Source: Bacillota bacterium
GTDB lineage: Bacteria > Bacillota > Clostridia > Peptostreptococcales > Anaerovoracaceae
Direction of reading: 5' to 3'
Length of the DNA: 40,693 nucleotides
NCBI GenBank assembly: GCA_017626845.1
Contig: JAGAHX010000032.1
Span: forward strand, 1-40,693
Shown here in pieces: positions 23,236 to 31,935 of the stretch. The notes beneath the pieces are model-generated. The model did not search any database. It saw only the letters and a list, made by a program, of their open reading frames with translations, and was not told where the DNA came from. Every line of letters begins with the position of its first letter. Within the stretch, counting starts at the first letter, position 1. The translations under genes were made by a program, and so were the position numbers.

Positions 23236-24172
23236 CGATGTTGAGTTTTTCGCCCTTAGCGTAGGCGGCGATGTTGTCGGCCAGGACCTGCACCAGACGG
23301 CGGCGGGTCTCCAGGCCCTTCCAGCCCATGTGCGGCGTCAGGATGACGTTGGGCATATCGTAGAGCGGATTGTCCGCGAGAGGCGGCTCCGTCTCCTGCA
23401 CGTCCAGGCCTGCGCCGGCCAGGTGGCCTTCCTGCAGGGCTTTGATGAGGGTGGGCTCGTCCACCAGAGCGCCGCGGCTTGCGTTGATGAGGCATGCCGT
23501 CGGCTTCATCAGCTGAAGCGTCTCCCCGTTGATGATGTGCTTCGTCTGCGGCGTAAGCGGGCAGTGCAGCGTCACGTAGTCGCTTTCTTTGAGCAGCTCT
23601 TCCAGGCTCACATTCTTCGTCCCCGGCCCGAAGTCCTTCGGTGTGCGGGTGTAGACCAGGATGTTCATGCCCAGGGCCTTGGCGATCTCGATCACCTTGC
23701 CGCCGATGTGGCCGGCGCCGATCACGCCCAGGGTCTTTCCGTTCACTTCCGTGTGGCTGACCCCGAGATATTTCGTAAAGTTGGAGCGGTCACCCTTTTC
23801 CAGGGCGCGGATCTGCTTGCCCATCTCCGAGGACAGGTTGAGCAGCATCATGATGGCGGTCTGTGCCACCCGGTCCGTGGAATAGGCGGGAACGTTGGCG
23901 ACCCGGATGCCCTTCTCCCTGCAGGCGGCCAGGTCGATGTTGTTGTAGCCCGTGCCGGCCTCGCAGATGAGTTTGACGCAGTCCGGCAGCGCGCGGATAG
24001 AATCCGCGTTCATGGGCAGCTCCTTGGAGACCAGGACCTCCGCGCCTTCCGCTCTTTCCGCATACTGTTCGGGCGTGCTGGCGTCGTAGCAGACGACCTC
24101 ATCGCCCAGGGAATCGTAGCCCGCCAGGCCATCGTAGTTTACTTTCGCTCCGTTCAAAACGACGATCTTCAT
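23228..24172 (-). CDS. D-2-hydroxyacid dehydrogenase (NAD)
   Basis: This 314-residue enzyme would interconvert a 2-oxoacid and a D-2-hydroxyacid with NAD(H). The NAD-binding motif is GVIGAGHIGGKVIEIAKALGM. Catalytic residues lie in NASRGALVDE (Arg), QETEPP (Glu) and LTPHMGW (His). The N-terminal substrate-binding half has CEAGTGYNNID. The HMGW sequence resembles hydroxypyruvate/glycerate dehydrogenase-type members, but the substrate is not certain. ATG 24172 is chosen because AAAGGAG precedes it. It lies 10 bp downstream of ispE and is cotranscribed with it. Its stop falls within a degenerate palindrome. Confidence 0.9.
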   Translation of the reverse strand: MKIVVLNGAKVNYDGLAGYDSLGDEVVCYDASTPEQYAERAEGAEVLVSKELPMNADSIRALPDCVKLICEAGTGYNNIDLAACREKGIRVANVPAYSTDRVAQTAIMMLLNLSSEMGKQIRALEKGDRSNFTKYLGVSHTEVNGKTLGVIGAGHIGGKVIEIAKALGMNILVYTRTPKDFGPGTKNVSLEELLKESDYVTLHCPLTPQTKHIINGETLQLMKPTACLINASRGALVDEPTLIKALQEGHLAGAGLDVQETEPPLADNPLYDMPNVILTPHMGWKGLETRRRLVQVLADNIAAYAKGEKLNIVS

Positions 24173-24182
24173 AGTTGCTCCT

Positions 24183-25046
24183 TTACTCTTCAAAAACCGT
24201 AAATACCGTGGGCCCGCTGCCGGATTGCAGCGTGCATAGCCCATCGCCTATTTGCGATAAACGTTCGATCTCTTTGGCGATCCTGGGATACAGCCGGCAT
24301 GCCGGCGCCTGCAGGTGGTTGCCCAGAAACGCGCATTTCTCCCGCACCGTCTCCGCTTTCAGATAGCCTGCCACGTCGTAGGGCACGGCGTGATCCTCCG
24401 GCTTCAGCGCGCCGTAGACCTTCGCCGTGGGCACTTCGATGGGCGGGGTATAGGTCTCGATGCGGGCGTTTAGCGGATCAATATACGTCAGCTTTTCGCC
24501 CCGGCCTTCCGCCACCGCCGCCGTGTGACCCATGGCAGCCGCCAGACAGAAGGGAACGTCCGAGCCGATCTTCAGCGCGATATCGAACAGCGTCTGCCGG
24601 GTTTCCGGGTCCATCCCGCCGTCCGTTTCGCCCGGTGTCAGGCCCCAAAGCCTAGCCAGCGCCCAGATCACCGCCGCCGCATCCGTGGATCCGCCGGCCA
24701 GTCCTGCAGCCAGGGGGATGTTCTTGCGGATCTGGATGATGCAGTTTTCCCGCACACCGGGATGGAATGCGTCGTGCATCATAACAGCAGCCTGGTAGGC
24801 CAGGTTTTTCGGCCCCGACGGCAGCTTTTTCGAACCCGGATCCAGCGCGATCTCCATGCCGCTGCCGAAGGCGCAGCCCCGGATCGCCCGCTCGCCCGTC
24901 TGCCGTTCCCACTGGACCGACACGTCGTCCGCGAGGCCGATGGCCTGCATCACCATCTGCAGTTCGTGGTAGCCGTCCGGCCGCTTTCCCAGCACGTTCA
25001 GGATGAGATTAACTTTTGCTTTTGCCTTTAATTCTATGGTGTTCAT
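24183..25046 (-). CDS. ispE: 4-diphosphocytidyl-2-C-methyl-D-erythritol kinase
   Basis: IspE phosphorylates CDP-methylerythritol in the MEP route to isoprenoids. The 287-residue protein is a GHMP kinase: KAKAKVNLILNVLGKRPDGYHE at the start, the ATP loop IPLAAGLAGGSTDAAAV, KIGSDVPFCL, and the C-terminal SGSGPTVFTVF. Length is normal. The start at 25046 (MNTIELKAKAK) fits the family; longer frames extend through the promoter region. A TATAAT lies 6 nt upstream of the ATG with no ribosome site between, so the message may be leaderless. The divergent neighbour is hslO. Confidence 0.95.
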   Translation of the reverse strand: MNTIELKAKAKVNLILNVLGKRPDGYHELQMVMQAIGLADDVSVQWERQTGERAIRGCAFGSGMEIALDPGSKKLPSGPKNLAYQAAVMMHDAFHPGVRENCIIQIRKNIPLAAGLAGGSTDAAAVIWALARLWGLTPGETDGGMDPETRQTLFDIALKIGSDVPFCLAAAMGHTAAVAEGRGEKLTYIDPLNARIETYTPPIEVPTAKVYGALKPEDHAVPYDVAGYLKAETVREKCAFLGNHLQAPACRLYPRIAKEIERLSQIGDGLCTLQSGSGPTVFTVFEE

Positions 25047-25058
25047 ACGGGTATTATA
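25047..25058 (-). promoter_or_regulatory. Consensus -10 abutting ispE start (possible leaderless start)
   Basis: On the minus strand TATAAT (25058-25053) is followed by six bases and then the ispE ATG. There is no Shine-Dalgarno sequence in the gap. Confidence 0.55.
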
Positions 25059-25101
25059 GCACGAAATATGGTAAAATAATTTGTTAAGAAAGAAGGAGAA
25101 A

Positions 25102-26004
25102 ATGAACACACTTATCGCAGTAGACAACAGCGGTTCTTACCGCGTTACTTTGACCGTTACCACCAGCCTGTGCGAAGAAGCCATGCAGATCCACGGCTGC
25201 ACGACGACCGCAGCCGCCGCCCTCGGCCGCACCCTCACCTGTGCCGGCATGATGGGCATCGGCCTCAAGAGCATGAGCGACCGGCTCACCGTGCAGATCA
25301 AGGGCAGCGGCCCCGCCAAACAGGTCCTGGCCTGCGCCGACGGCCTTGGACGGGTCAAAGGATATATCGCAAACCCCGCAGCAGAGCTCCCGCCCCGCGC
25401 CGACGGCCATCTAAACGTGGGAGGCATCGTGGGCGAGGGCAGCCTGACCGTCATCAAGGATCTCGGCCTGCGGGAGCCCTACGTGGGTACCATTCCCCTC
25501 GTAAACGGGGAGATCGCCCGGGACTTTACCCAGTATTTTGCCGTCTCCGAGCAGCAGCCCGGCAGCGTGGCGCTGGGCGTCCGCTTTACGAAAGACAGGG
25601 CGCACGTGGCCTGGGCCGGCGGATTTATCGTGCAGGTGCTGCCGGATGCGAAGGACGAGGCGCTGGATGCCCTGGAGGAGACCATCACGCTGATGGACGA
25701 CATCACGCTGCTCATCCAGGACGCAGAGGGCGACCTCTATAAGCTGATGGACCTCATCTTCGGCAAGCTGCCGGAGGAATTCCGCCCCAGAGTGCTGGAG
25801 GAGCGCACCATTTCCTGGATGTGCGACTGCAGCCGGGAACGCATGGAAAAGGCGTTGGTCTCCATCGGCAAAAAGGACCTGGCGGAGATCATCGAGGAAG
25901 ACCACGGAGCGGAGCTCACCTGCCAGTTCTGCCTGAAAAAATACCGTTTCAACGAACAGGAGCTGCGAACGCTGCTGGAGGAGGCATCCCATGGACAAAA
26001 TTAG
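25102..26004 (+). CDS. hslO: Redox-regulated chaperone Hsp33
   Basis: Hsp33 is a holdase activated by oxidation: zinc bound by four reduced cysteines is released when disulfides form. All four are present near the C-terminus, in WMCDCSRERM and LTCQFCLKKY (CxC and CxxC). The substrate-binding core shows TTAAAALGRTLTCAGMMG, GGIVGEGSLTVIKDLG and EQQPGSVALGV. The 300-residue length is typical. ATG 25102 follows AGAAGGAG. It opens a six-gene operon; its last 14 bp overlap ddl. Confidence 0.95.
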   Translation: MNTLIAVDNSGSYRVTLTVTTSLCEEAMQIHGCTTTAAAALGRTLTCAGMMGIGLKSMSDRLTVQIKGSGPAKQVLACADGLGRVKGYIANPAAELPPRADGHLNVGGIVGEGSLTVIKDLGLREPYVGTIPLVNGEIARDFTQYFAVSEQQPGSVALGVRFTKDRAHVAWAGGFIVQVLPDAKDEALDALEETITLMDDITLLIQDAEGDLYKLMDLIFGKLPEEFRPRVLEERTISWMCDCSRERMEKALVSIGKKDLAEIIEEDHGAELTCQFCLKKYRFNEQELRTLLEEASHGQN

Positions 26005-26971
26005 ATTAGGCGTTATTTACGGAGGCAAGTCCGGCGAGCACGAGGTTTCCATCATGTCGGCGGATTCCGTCATCGCGGCGGTTGACCCGGAGAAATACGA
26101 GGTCGTGCGCATCTTCATCAGCAAGGAAGGCTGGTGGACGATCGCGGGTCAGCCCCTGAATCCCTGGGACCTGCGCAGCTACATCGACTTCGCCCTGCCC
26201 ATCCTGCACGGCCCCAACGGCGAGGACGGCACGGTGCAGGGCCTGCTGAAGCTGGCGGATATCCCCTACGGAGGCTGCGGTGTGCTGGGCTGTTCGGTGA
26301 CCATGGACAAGATCGTGGCGAAGCGGGTCTTCGCTTCTGAAGGCCTAAAGCAGGCGCCCTACATCGCCTTTACGGACGAGGACGACGAAGAAGCCGTTCT
26401 GGACGAAGCCTGCAGAACGCTGACGTTCCCCATGTTCGTCAAGCCTTCCAACATGGGTTCTTCCGTGGGTATCACCAAGGCCCATAAGCGCGAGGAGCTG
26501 AAGGCCGCCATCGAACTGGCAAAGCGCTACGACAGCCGGCTGCTGATCGAACAGGGCATCGACGCCCGGGAGATCGAGAGCGCGGTGATGGGCAACAACG
26601 CCCTCATCTGCGGCAAGGTGGGAGAGATCATCCCCGGCGCGGAGTTTTACGATTACGAAGACAAATATTTCAACGGCACCAGCCAGCTGCTCATCCCCGC
26701 TCCCATCAGCGAGGAACAGGAAGCGCAGGTGCTGGACATGGCCAAAAGGGCATATAAGGCCTGCGGCTGCTGCAGTTTTGCCCGCGTGGATTTCCTGATG
26801 GACAAGAATACAGAGGAGATCTACATCAACGAGATCAACGCCATCCCGGGCTTTACGAAGATCAGCATGTTCCCCATGCTGATGCAGGCGGCAGGCATGA
26901 AGTATCCGGAGATCATCGACCGGATCGTGGAGTTGGGTTATGAAAGATATCATGCTGAAAATCACCGGTAA
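25991..26971 (+). CDS. ddl: D-alanine-D-alanine ligase
   Basis: Ddl joins two D-alanines with ATP for peptidoglycan precursors. This 326-residue ATP-grasp enzyme has VIYGGKSGEHEVSIMSA at the start, LHGPNGEDGTVQGLL, MDKIVAKRVF, VKPSNMGSSVGI (ATP loop), the omega-loop EFYDYEDKYFNG and NEINAIPGFTKISMFP at the metal site. The Tyr in the omega-loop fits D-Ala-D-Ala rather than D-Ala-D-lactate specificity, so intrinsic vancomycin resistance is not suggested by this gene. The start lies within the hslO end, after GGAGGAGG. It overlaps the next gene by 32 bp. Confidence 0.94.
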   Translation: MDKIRLGVIYGGKSGEHEVSIMSADSVIAAVDPEKYEVVRIFISKEGWWTIAGQPLNPWDLRSYIDFALPILHGPNGEDGTVQGLLKLADIPYGGCGVLGCSVTMDKIVAKRVFASEGLKQAPYIAFTDEDDEEAVLDEACRTLTFPMFVKPSNMGSSVGITKAHKREELKAAIELAKRYDSRLLIEQGIDAREIESAVMGNNALICGKVGEIIPGAEFYDYEDKYFNGTSQLLIPAPISEEQEAQVLDMAKRAYKACGCCSFARVDFLMDKNTEEIYINEINAIPGFTKISMFPMLMQAAGMKYPEIIDRIVELGYERYHAENHR

Positions 26972-27404
26972 GACGGTAAGACAGGACGAAGGCCGCGAGA
27001 AACACGAAGACATCATGGAATTCGTGACCGCAGGACAGCTGTTCCACCGCGGTTCGACGACCTTCATCAAATACCCGGAGAGCGAGCTTTCCGGGCTGGA
27101 AGGCTGCACCACGTCCCTCATCATCACGAAGGACAAGGTGAAGATGCGGCGCAGCGGCAATGCGCTGGCTGCGGATACGGAGATGGAGTTCAAGAAGGGC
27201 GAGCGCTTCTATGGCATGTACGAGACGCCTTACGGCCCCATCGGCATGGAACTGCTGACGAACGACGTGACGGGGCTGGAAGACGCCGGCGACGGTAGGC
27301 AGAAGCTGTCCATCGACTATCACATCAGCCTGAAGGGCTTTATGGAATCCAGAAACAAACTGGAATTGGAGATCACCCATTCGGGGGAAGGGGTAAAACA
27401 ATGA
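26940..27404 (+). CDS. DUF1934 (YwiB-like) protein
   Basis: This 154-residue protein matches DUF1934, a calycin-like beta-barrel family of unknown function. Recognisable parts are the start MKDIMLKITGKTVRQDE, YPESELSGLEGCTTSLIIT, KMRRSGN, ERFYGMYETPYGPIGM and the C-terminal DYHISLKGFMESRNKLELEI. It starts 32 bp inside ddl with GGAG upstream and ends in an ATGA overlap with the first protease gene. Its position suggests an envelope or housekeeping role, but nothing in the sequence gives an activity. Confidence 0.87.
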   Translation: MKDIMLKITGKTVRQDEGREKHEDIMEFVTAGQLFHRGSTTFIKYPESELSGLEGCTTSLIITKDKVKMRRSGNALAADTEMEFKKGERFYGMYETPYGPIGMELLTNDVTGLEDAGDGRQKLSIDYHISLKGFMESRNKLELEITHSGEGVKQ

Positions 27405-28876
27405 ACCGCAAACAGGAACGAAACAAGAAACTGGCGCGCATCCTGGCCATCGTCGTCGTCATCTCGATGCTGATGATGACCGGGTTCACGCTGCTGGCGG
27501 CTTTCTCCGGTGAGACCGGAACGCTCTACGTCTACGCGGCGGAGAGCCAGGAGACCATCGACAAGAACCTCAGCAAGTTGGATCAGCTGCGGGACGTCGT
27601 GCAGTACATCGACGAGAATTACGCGGACGATGTCAACGTGGAAGATCTGACGGATGCGGCCTACAACGGCGTGTTCGACGCGCTGGACCAGTGGTCCGTG
27701 TTCTACAAGACCAAGGAGGAAAAGGACGCCTTCATCAGCCAGGTGACGGGCAATTACGCCGGGATCGGGGTCACGATGACCCTGGACGGCAGCGGAAACT
27801 GCGTCATCACCCAGGTGAACACCCTGGGGCCGGCCTACGAAGCGGGCGTTACGGCGGGGATGATCATCCGGAGCGTGGACGGCAAGAGCATCTCCGGGAT
27901 GACCCTGGATCAGATCTCCTCTCTCGTGCGCGGCGAACCGGGCACGAAGGCCGTGCTGCAGCTGGAAAGCAATGGCGCGCTGCAGACCATGGAGATCGAG
28001 CGCAAGAACATCAAAGCGCAGACCGTCACCTATCAGATGCTGGATAATAAGATCGGCTATATCGCCATCTCCCAGTTCTCCGGCGAGACCTGGCTGGAAT
28101 TCCGCACCGCCAAGCTCAATCTGATCGCGGACGGCATGGAAAAGCTGATCGTCGACGTCCGGGATAACGGCGGCGGCGTGATGGGCGACGCCCTGAACAT
28201 CGCCGGCATGCTCATCCCCCAGGGAAAACCGCTGGTGTTCTACGAACAGCAGGGAGAGATCATCGACGAGGAGTATTCCGCCGGCGGCACCTACAAAGAC
28301 GTGCCTCTGGTCGTCCTCATCAACGATCATACGGCCAGTGCCTCCGAATGCCTGGCGGCAGCCGTCAAGGACAACGGCGCCGGCACGCTGGTGGGGGTCA
28401 CGACCTACGGCAAGGGCGTGGCGCAGGAGCTGGTGACCATGGACAACGGCGACAGCTTTAAGCTGACGTTCTGCCATTTCCTCACCCCGAACAAGCAGCG
28501 CATCGACAAGGTCGGCATCGCGCCGGATATTGCCATTTCCAACGGCTCTGCCCTGACGCAGGAGCAGATCGCGAAATACCTGGAATCCGTGCTTCCCATG
28601 GATGAAGGCAAGAAGTATTTCAAGGGCCAGCGCGGATTGAACGTGCTGGCAGCCCAGCAGCGGCTGAACATCCTCGGTTATAAAGTACCGCAGAATGCGG
28701 TGATGGAGGCGGCTACGATGGACGCGCTCAAGCGCATCCAGGCGCTCTACGGCGCATCGCCCTACGGCGGACTGGATTTCTGCACCATCGAGCTGGTGGA
28801 CCGGGCGTTCTATGAATTCCTGTACGGCGACGGCACCGATAAACAGCTGCAGAAAGCGATCGAGGTGCTGCAATGA
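27401..28876 (+). CDS. S41 (C-terminal processing) peptidase with C-terminal peptidoglycan-binding-like domain, copy 1
   Basis: This 491-residue CtpA-type serine protease has an N-terminal hydrophobic signal anchor (about residues 14-36), a helical region, a PDZ domain (about 110-195, GIGVTMTLDG...GPAYEAGVTAGMII) and the S41 core. The catalytic Ser lies in TASASE (311-316) and the Lys is K338 in TYGKGVAQ. The C-terminal ~75 residues (LNVLAAQQRLNILGYKVP...ALKRIQALYG) resemble a PG_binding_1 domain, so it probably acts at the cell wall. It begins by an ATGA overlap with DUF1934 and ends in an ATGA overlap with its paralogue. Confidence 0.92.
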   Translation: MNRKQERNKKLARILAIVVVISMLMMTGFTLLAAFSGETGTLYVYAAESQETIDKNLSKLDQLRDVVQYIDENYADDVNVEDLTDAAYNGVFDALDQWSVFYKTKEEKDAFISQVTGNYAGIGVTMTLDGSGNCVITQVNTLGPAYEAGVTAGMIIRSVDGKSISGMTLDQISSLVRGEPGTKAVLQLESNGALQTMEIERKNIKAQTVTYQMLDNKIGYIAISQFSGETWLEFRTAKLNLIADGMEKLIVDVRDNGGGVMGDALNIAGMLIPQGKPLVFYEQQGEIIDEEYSAGGTYKDVPLVVLINDHTASASECLAAAVKDNGAGTLVGVTTYGKGVAQELVTMDNGDSFKLTFCHFLTPNKQRIDKVGIAPDIAISNGSALTQEQIAKYLESVLPMDEGKKYFKGQRGLNVLAAQQRLNILGYKVPQNAVMEAATMDALKRIQALYGASPYGGLDFCTIELVDRAFYEFLYGDGTDKQLQKAIEVLQ

Positions 28877-30297
28877 GGCTTCTGAGAAAAGCGGCGGCCG
28901 TTCTGGCTGCGGCAGGGATCGTGCTGACCGGCGCGGCTCCCGTCAGCGCCATGACGTTCTTCTACGGCGAGACGCCCATCGATCTGCGCATGGACGCGCT
29001 GCAGGAGATCATCGAGGAAGTGCGGGAAAACTATAAGGACGAAACGAAGCTGGACGATATCTTCATCGGCATCTATCAGGGGCTGTTCAGCAGCCTGGGC
29101 GATCCCTGGTCCGCCTACGTTACGGTGGACAAGACCGACGACGGCACGAACTTCGTAACGAACGACGTGGACGAAGTCTATGAAGGCATCGGCATCGTCA
29201 TCCGCAAGACGAATTCCGGCATCCGCATCTCCAGCGTGGTGAGCGGGTCACCGGCGCAGCTGGCCGGCATCCGTTCCGGCGACTATATCTTAAAGGTCGG
29301 CGCCCAGGACGTTACGCAGATGACCTCCGAAGAGGTGTCGCTGCTCATCCGGGGCAGCTCCGGCAGCACCGTATCCCTCACCGTGGACCGGCAGGGCGAT
29401 ACGAAGGTGTTCGAGGTGGTGCGCCAGGTGATCCGCACCGATACCGTCTCCTCCAAAATGCTGGATGAGACCACGGGCTATGTGCAGGTGAGCTCTTTCG
29501 CGGCGGGGACGGCGGACCGTTTCGCTGCGGAATACGACGCGCTGGCTGCCCAGGGGGCGAAGGCCATCGTGCTGGATCTGCGCGGCAACGGCGGCGGCTC
29601 CGTGGGAGAAGCCGTGGCGGTGGCGGACCATCTGATCCACACGGACGGCGTCATCTCCATCTTCAAGCGCCAGGGCGAAGTGATCGAGACCGTGCGCTCG
29701 ACAGCGGACGATTTCGCAGACCTGCCCGTCGTATGCCTGGTGGACCACGAGACCGCCAGCGCTTCCGAACTGCTGACGGCAGCCCTCAAGGACCGCAAGG
29801 CGGCTACCATCGTCGGGGAGACCACCTACGGCAAGGGCGTAGCCCAGTTCGTCGGGTCCGGCGGCCAGGGCAATTTCTTTAAATTATCCGTTTACTATTT
29901 CCTGTCCCCGAAGGGCAGCGGCATCGACGGCGTGGGCATCGTGCCCGACGTCGCAGCGTATGCGGAGAGCGAACGGACTGCCGAAGAGATCGCGCAGATC
30001 CGGGCTTCCGTCGCTCCCATCAACGAGGCGAAGAAATATTATGCCGGCGACAGCGGCTTAAACGTCTACGGCGTGCAGCAGCGTCTGGCCAAAATGGGCT
30101 ACGACGTGGATGCCAGCGGCGTAATGGACGCCAAGACCGTTGCGGCATTAAAACTCGTCCAGACCGAAGCGGGCGTTTGCCCCTACGGCGCGCTGGACTT
30201 CTGCACCCTGGGCATCGTAAAGGACAAGTTCGACGCCTGGTGCAGCCCGAAGACAGAAGATGCAGCGCTGGCGAAGGCGCTGGAATTATTGAGGTGA
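28873..30297 (+). CDS. S41 peptidase with C-terminal peptidoglycan-binding-like domain, copy 2
   Basis: This 474-residue paralogue of the preceding protease has a cleavable-looking signal peptide ending VSAM (about residue 27), a PDZ domain (about 95-180, SGSPAQLAGIRSGDYILKV) and the S41 core, with Ser in TASASE (294-299) and K321 in TYGKGVAQ. The C-terminal part (LNVYGVQQRLAKMGYDVD...ALKLVQTEAG) again looks like a peptidoglycan-binding repeat. Both copies keep the Ser-Lys dyad and so should be active. Different N-termini (anchor versus signal peptide) suggest a fixed and a released form. Tandem duplication is the simplest origin, followed by marked divergence. Confidence 0.92.
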   Translation: MRLLRKAAAVLAAAGIVLTGAAPVSAMTFFYGETPIDLRMDALQEIIEEVRENYKDETKLDDIFIGIYQGLFSSLGDPWSAYVTVDKTDDGTNFVTNDVDEVYEGIGIVIRKTNSGIRISSVVSGSPAQLAGIRSGDYILKVGAQDVTQMTSEEVSLLIRGSSGSTVSLTVDRQGDTKVFEVVRQVIRTDTVSSKMLDETTGYVQVSSFAAGTADRFAAEYDALAAQGAKAIVLDLRGNGGGSVGEAVAVADHLIHTDGVISIFKRQGEVIETVRSTADDFADLPVVCLVDHETASASELLTAALKDRKAATIVGETTYGKGVAQFVGSGGQGNFFKLSVYYFLSPKGSGIDGVGIVPDVAAYAESERTAEEIAQIRASVAPINEAKKYYAGDSGLNVYGVQQRLAKMGYDVDASGVMDAKTVAALKLVQTEAGVCPYGALDFCTLGIVKDKFDAWCSPKTEDAALAKALELLR

Positions 30298-30303
30298 TAC
30301 ACA

Positions 30304-30858
30304 ATGTATGAAGAATTGAAAAATCAGGCGGCGCAGGCTGCGGAAGAGATTATCGCAGCGGCGAAACTCGAAGAGGGAGACGTGCTCGTGGTGGGCTGCT
30401 CCTCCAGCGAAGTCTGCGGACAGAAGATCGGCTCCGACTCCAACGAGGACGTGGCGCGGGCCGTATTCGCCGGCATCTGGGAAACAGCGAAAGCGCATAA
30501 GGTGTGGCTGGCGGCCCAGTGCTGCGAGCATCTGAACCGGGCCATCATCATGGAAGCGGCCTGTGCGAAGCAGTACGGCCTTCCCCGGGTCAACGTGGTG
30601 CCCCAGAAGAAGGCGGGCGGTTCCTTCGCGACGGCGGCCTACGCCAATTTCGAAAAGCCTGTGGCCATCGAAGAAATGCGCATCGCCCGGGCCGGCCTGG
30701 ACATCGGCGATACCTTTATCGGCATGCACATGGATAAGGTCTGCGTGCCCGTGCGCCTGTCCTTAAAGCAGATCGGCGAGGCCCATCTGACGGCCTGCCG
30801 CGTTCGTCCGAAGTTCATCGGCGGCAACCGCGCCGTTTACGACGAAAGCCTGAAATAG
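30304..30858 (+). CDS. UPF0340 / TIGR01440 family protein (YwlG-like)
   Basis: This 184-residue protein matches UPF0340 (TIGR01440), conserved in Firmicutes with no established function. Signature parts are VLVVGCSSSEVCGQKIG near the N-terminus, WLAAQCCEHLNRAII, RVNVVPQKKAGGSFATAAY and GLDIGDTFIGMHMDKVCVPVR. No membrane segment is seen. It starts 6 bp after the second S41 gene, with GAGGTG upstream, and ends the operon at a perfect 12-bp terminator shared with the convergent agmatinase gene. Confidence 0.92.
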   Translation: MYEELKNQAAQAAEEIIAAAKLEEGDVLVVGCSSSEVCGQKIGSDSNEDVARAVFAGIWETAKAHKVWLAAQCCEHLNRAIIMEAACAKQYGLPRVNVVPQKKAGGSFATAAYANFEKPVAIEEMRIARAGLDIGDTFIGMHMDKVCVPVRLSLKQIGEAHLTACRVRPKFIGGNRAVYDESLK

Positions 30859-30901
30859 ACACGAAGCCGGCTCCTCGTAAAGGAATAGCGATAGAAACAA
30901 C

Positions 30902-30932
30902 AGACCCGCAGGGAGTTACCCTGCGGGTCTTT
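30902..30932. terminator. Bidirectional terminator between UPF0340 and agmatinase genes
   Basis: AGACCCGCAGGG (30902-30913) and CCCTGCGGGTCT (30919-30930) form a perfect 12-bp stem with a 5-nt loop. A short T-tract follows on the plus strand; the minus-strand tail is weaker. Confidence 0.75.
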
Positions 30933-30947
30933 GCGTATGCGTTTTCG

Positions 30948-31886
30948 CTACTTGCTCTGCAGTTTTCCGATCTGCTTGGCCCAATTGCCCCAGGCTTCCG
31001 TGATGAGTTTGCGGCCGGCGTACATGGCGGCCAGCGATGGGTCGAGGGGCGGCGCGATCTCCACCACATCGAAACCGATGATGGGAAGCGCTTCGAACAG
31101 CATATTCAGCAGGGTGATGGCCATGCGGGAGGTGAGCCCGCCGAACTGCGGGGTGCCGGTGCCTGCGGCGTAGGCAGGATCCAGCGCATCGATGTCGAAG
31201 GTGAGGTAGACTTTGCTGTACCGGCTCATCTTATCGATGCAGTCCTTCGCGACGGATTCGATGCCCTCCGCATAGCAGTCGAAAGCGGTCTTCACTTGGA
31301 TGGGATCGTTTTTATACAGCTCGAATTCGTCGGGCTCGATGGAGCGGATACCGATAAAATACAGGTTTTCGAACCCCTGGATGTTCTTCAGCTCCAGGGC
31401 TCTGCGCTCTGTATTGCCGTGGGACAGCTTATCGCCTTCCAGCGCGTCGCACAGGTCCATATGGGCATCGATGTGGATGATGCCGAAGGGTTCGTCCAGG
31501 GCATCGTCGATCCCGCGCTCCACGGGGATCGTAACGCTGTGATCGCCGCCTATCATGGTGATCTTTCTTCCTGCCTTTACGAGACCGCAGACGAATTTTT
31601 GAATGTCCGCGAACACCTCTTCCCGGTCTTCCATCGTAAGCGGAAAATTACCGGCGTCCACGACGTTAAAGGTATCAAACCATTCCAGGCGCTCCGTGCA
31701 GGGCGTGGACTGCAGGGTGTTGGCGCGCAGCATGTCCGGCGCCTGGGCTGCCCCTGCGCGGTAGCTGGCGCCGCCGTCAAAGGGAATGCCGAACAGTACG
31801 GTGTCCGCCTCTTCCAGAGGCATGTCCGGACGGTTGAGCCCGCACCAGGCGTTGGGATCGAGGGAATATTTATCTTTTGTGACCAT
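30948..31886 (-). CDS. speB: Agmatinase / arginase-family ureohydrolase
   Basis: Agmatinase splits agmatine to putrescine and urea. This 312-residue protein has the binuclear manganese motifs of the family: GGDHSVTIP, HIDAHMDLCDALEGD (DAHxD) and TFDIDALDPAYAAGTGTPQFGGL (DxDxxDP). The N-terminal LFGIPFDGGASYRAGAAQAPDMLR fits agmatinases and related guanidino hydrolases better than arginases, but other guanidino substrates are possible. ATG 31886 follows AAAGGAG. It lies 49 bp downstream of the YbaK-type gene on the same strand, so they are probably cotranscribed. Confidence 0.9.
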   Translation of the reverse strand: MVTKDKYSLDPNAWCGLNRPDMPLEEADTVLFGIPFDGGASYRAGAAQAPDMLRANTLQSTPCTERLEWFDTFNVVDAGNFPLTMEDREEVFADIQKFVCGLVKAGRKITMIGGDHSVTIPVERGIDDALDEPFGIIHIDAHMDLCDALEGDKLSHGNTERRALELKNIQGFENLYFIGIRSIEPDEFELYKNDPIQVKTAFDCYAEGIESVAKDCIDKMSRYSKVYLTFDIDALDPAYAAGTGTPQFGGLTSRMAITLLNMLFEALPIIGFDVVEIAPPLDPSLAAMYAGRKLITEAWGNWAKQIGKLQSK

Positions 31887-31935
31887 GGGAGATCTCCTTT
31901 CTGTTCGAAAACAATGGGTTGCCAAATGTGCCGTT

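Noticed and set aside
25991-26971. Ddl as a vancomycin-resistance-type D-Ala-D-lactate ligase
   Set aside because: The omega-loop EFYDYEDKY has the Tyr/Lys form of normal D-Ala-D-Ala ligases, and no vanH or vanX is nearby. The D-2-hydroxyacid dehydrogenase at 23228-24172 is in a different, opposite-strand operon.
27320-28873. A 517-codon minus-strand open frame
   Set aside because: It is antisense to the first S41 protease gene, whose domains and start overlap are convincing; the mirror frame has His/Asp/Val-rich antisense composition.
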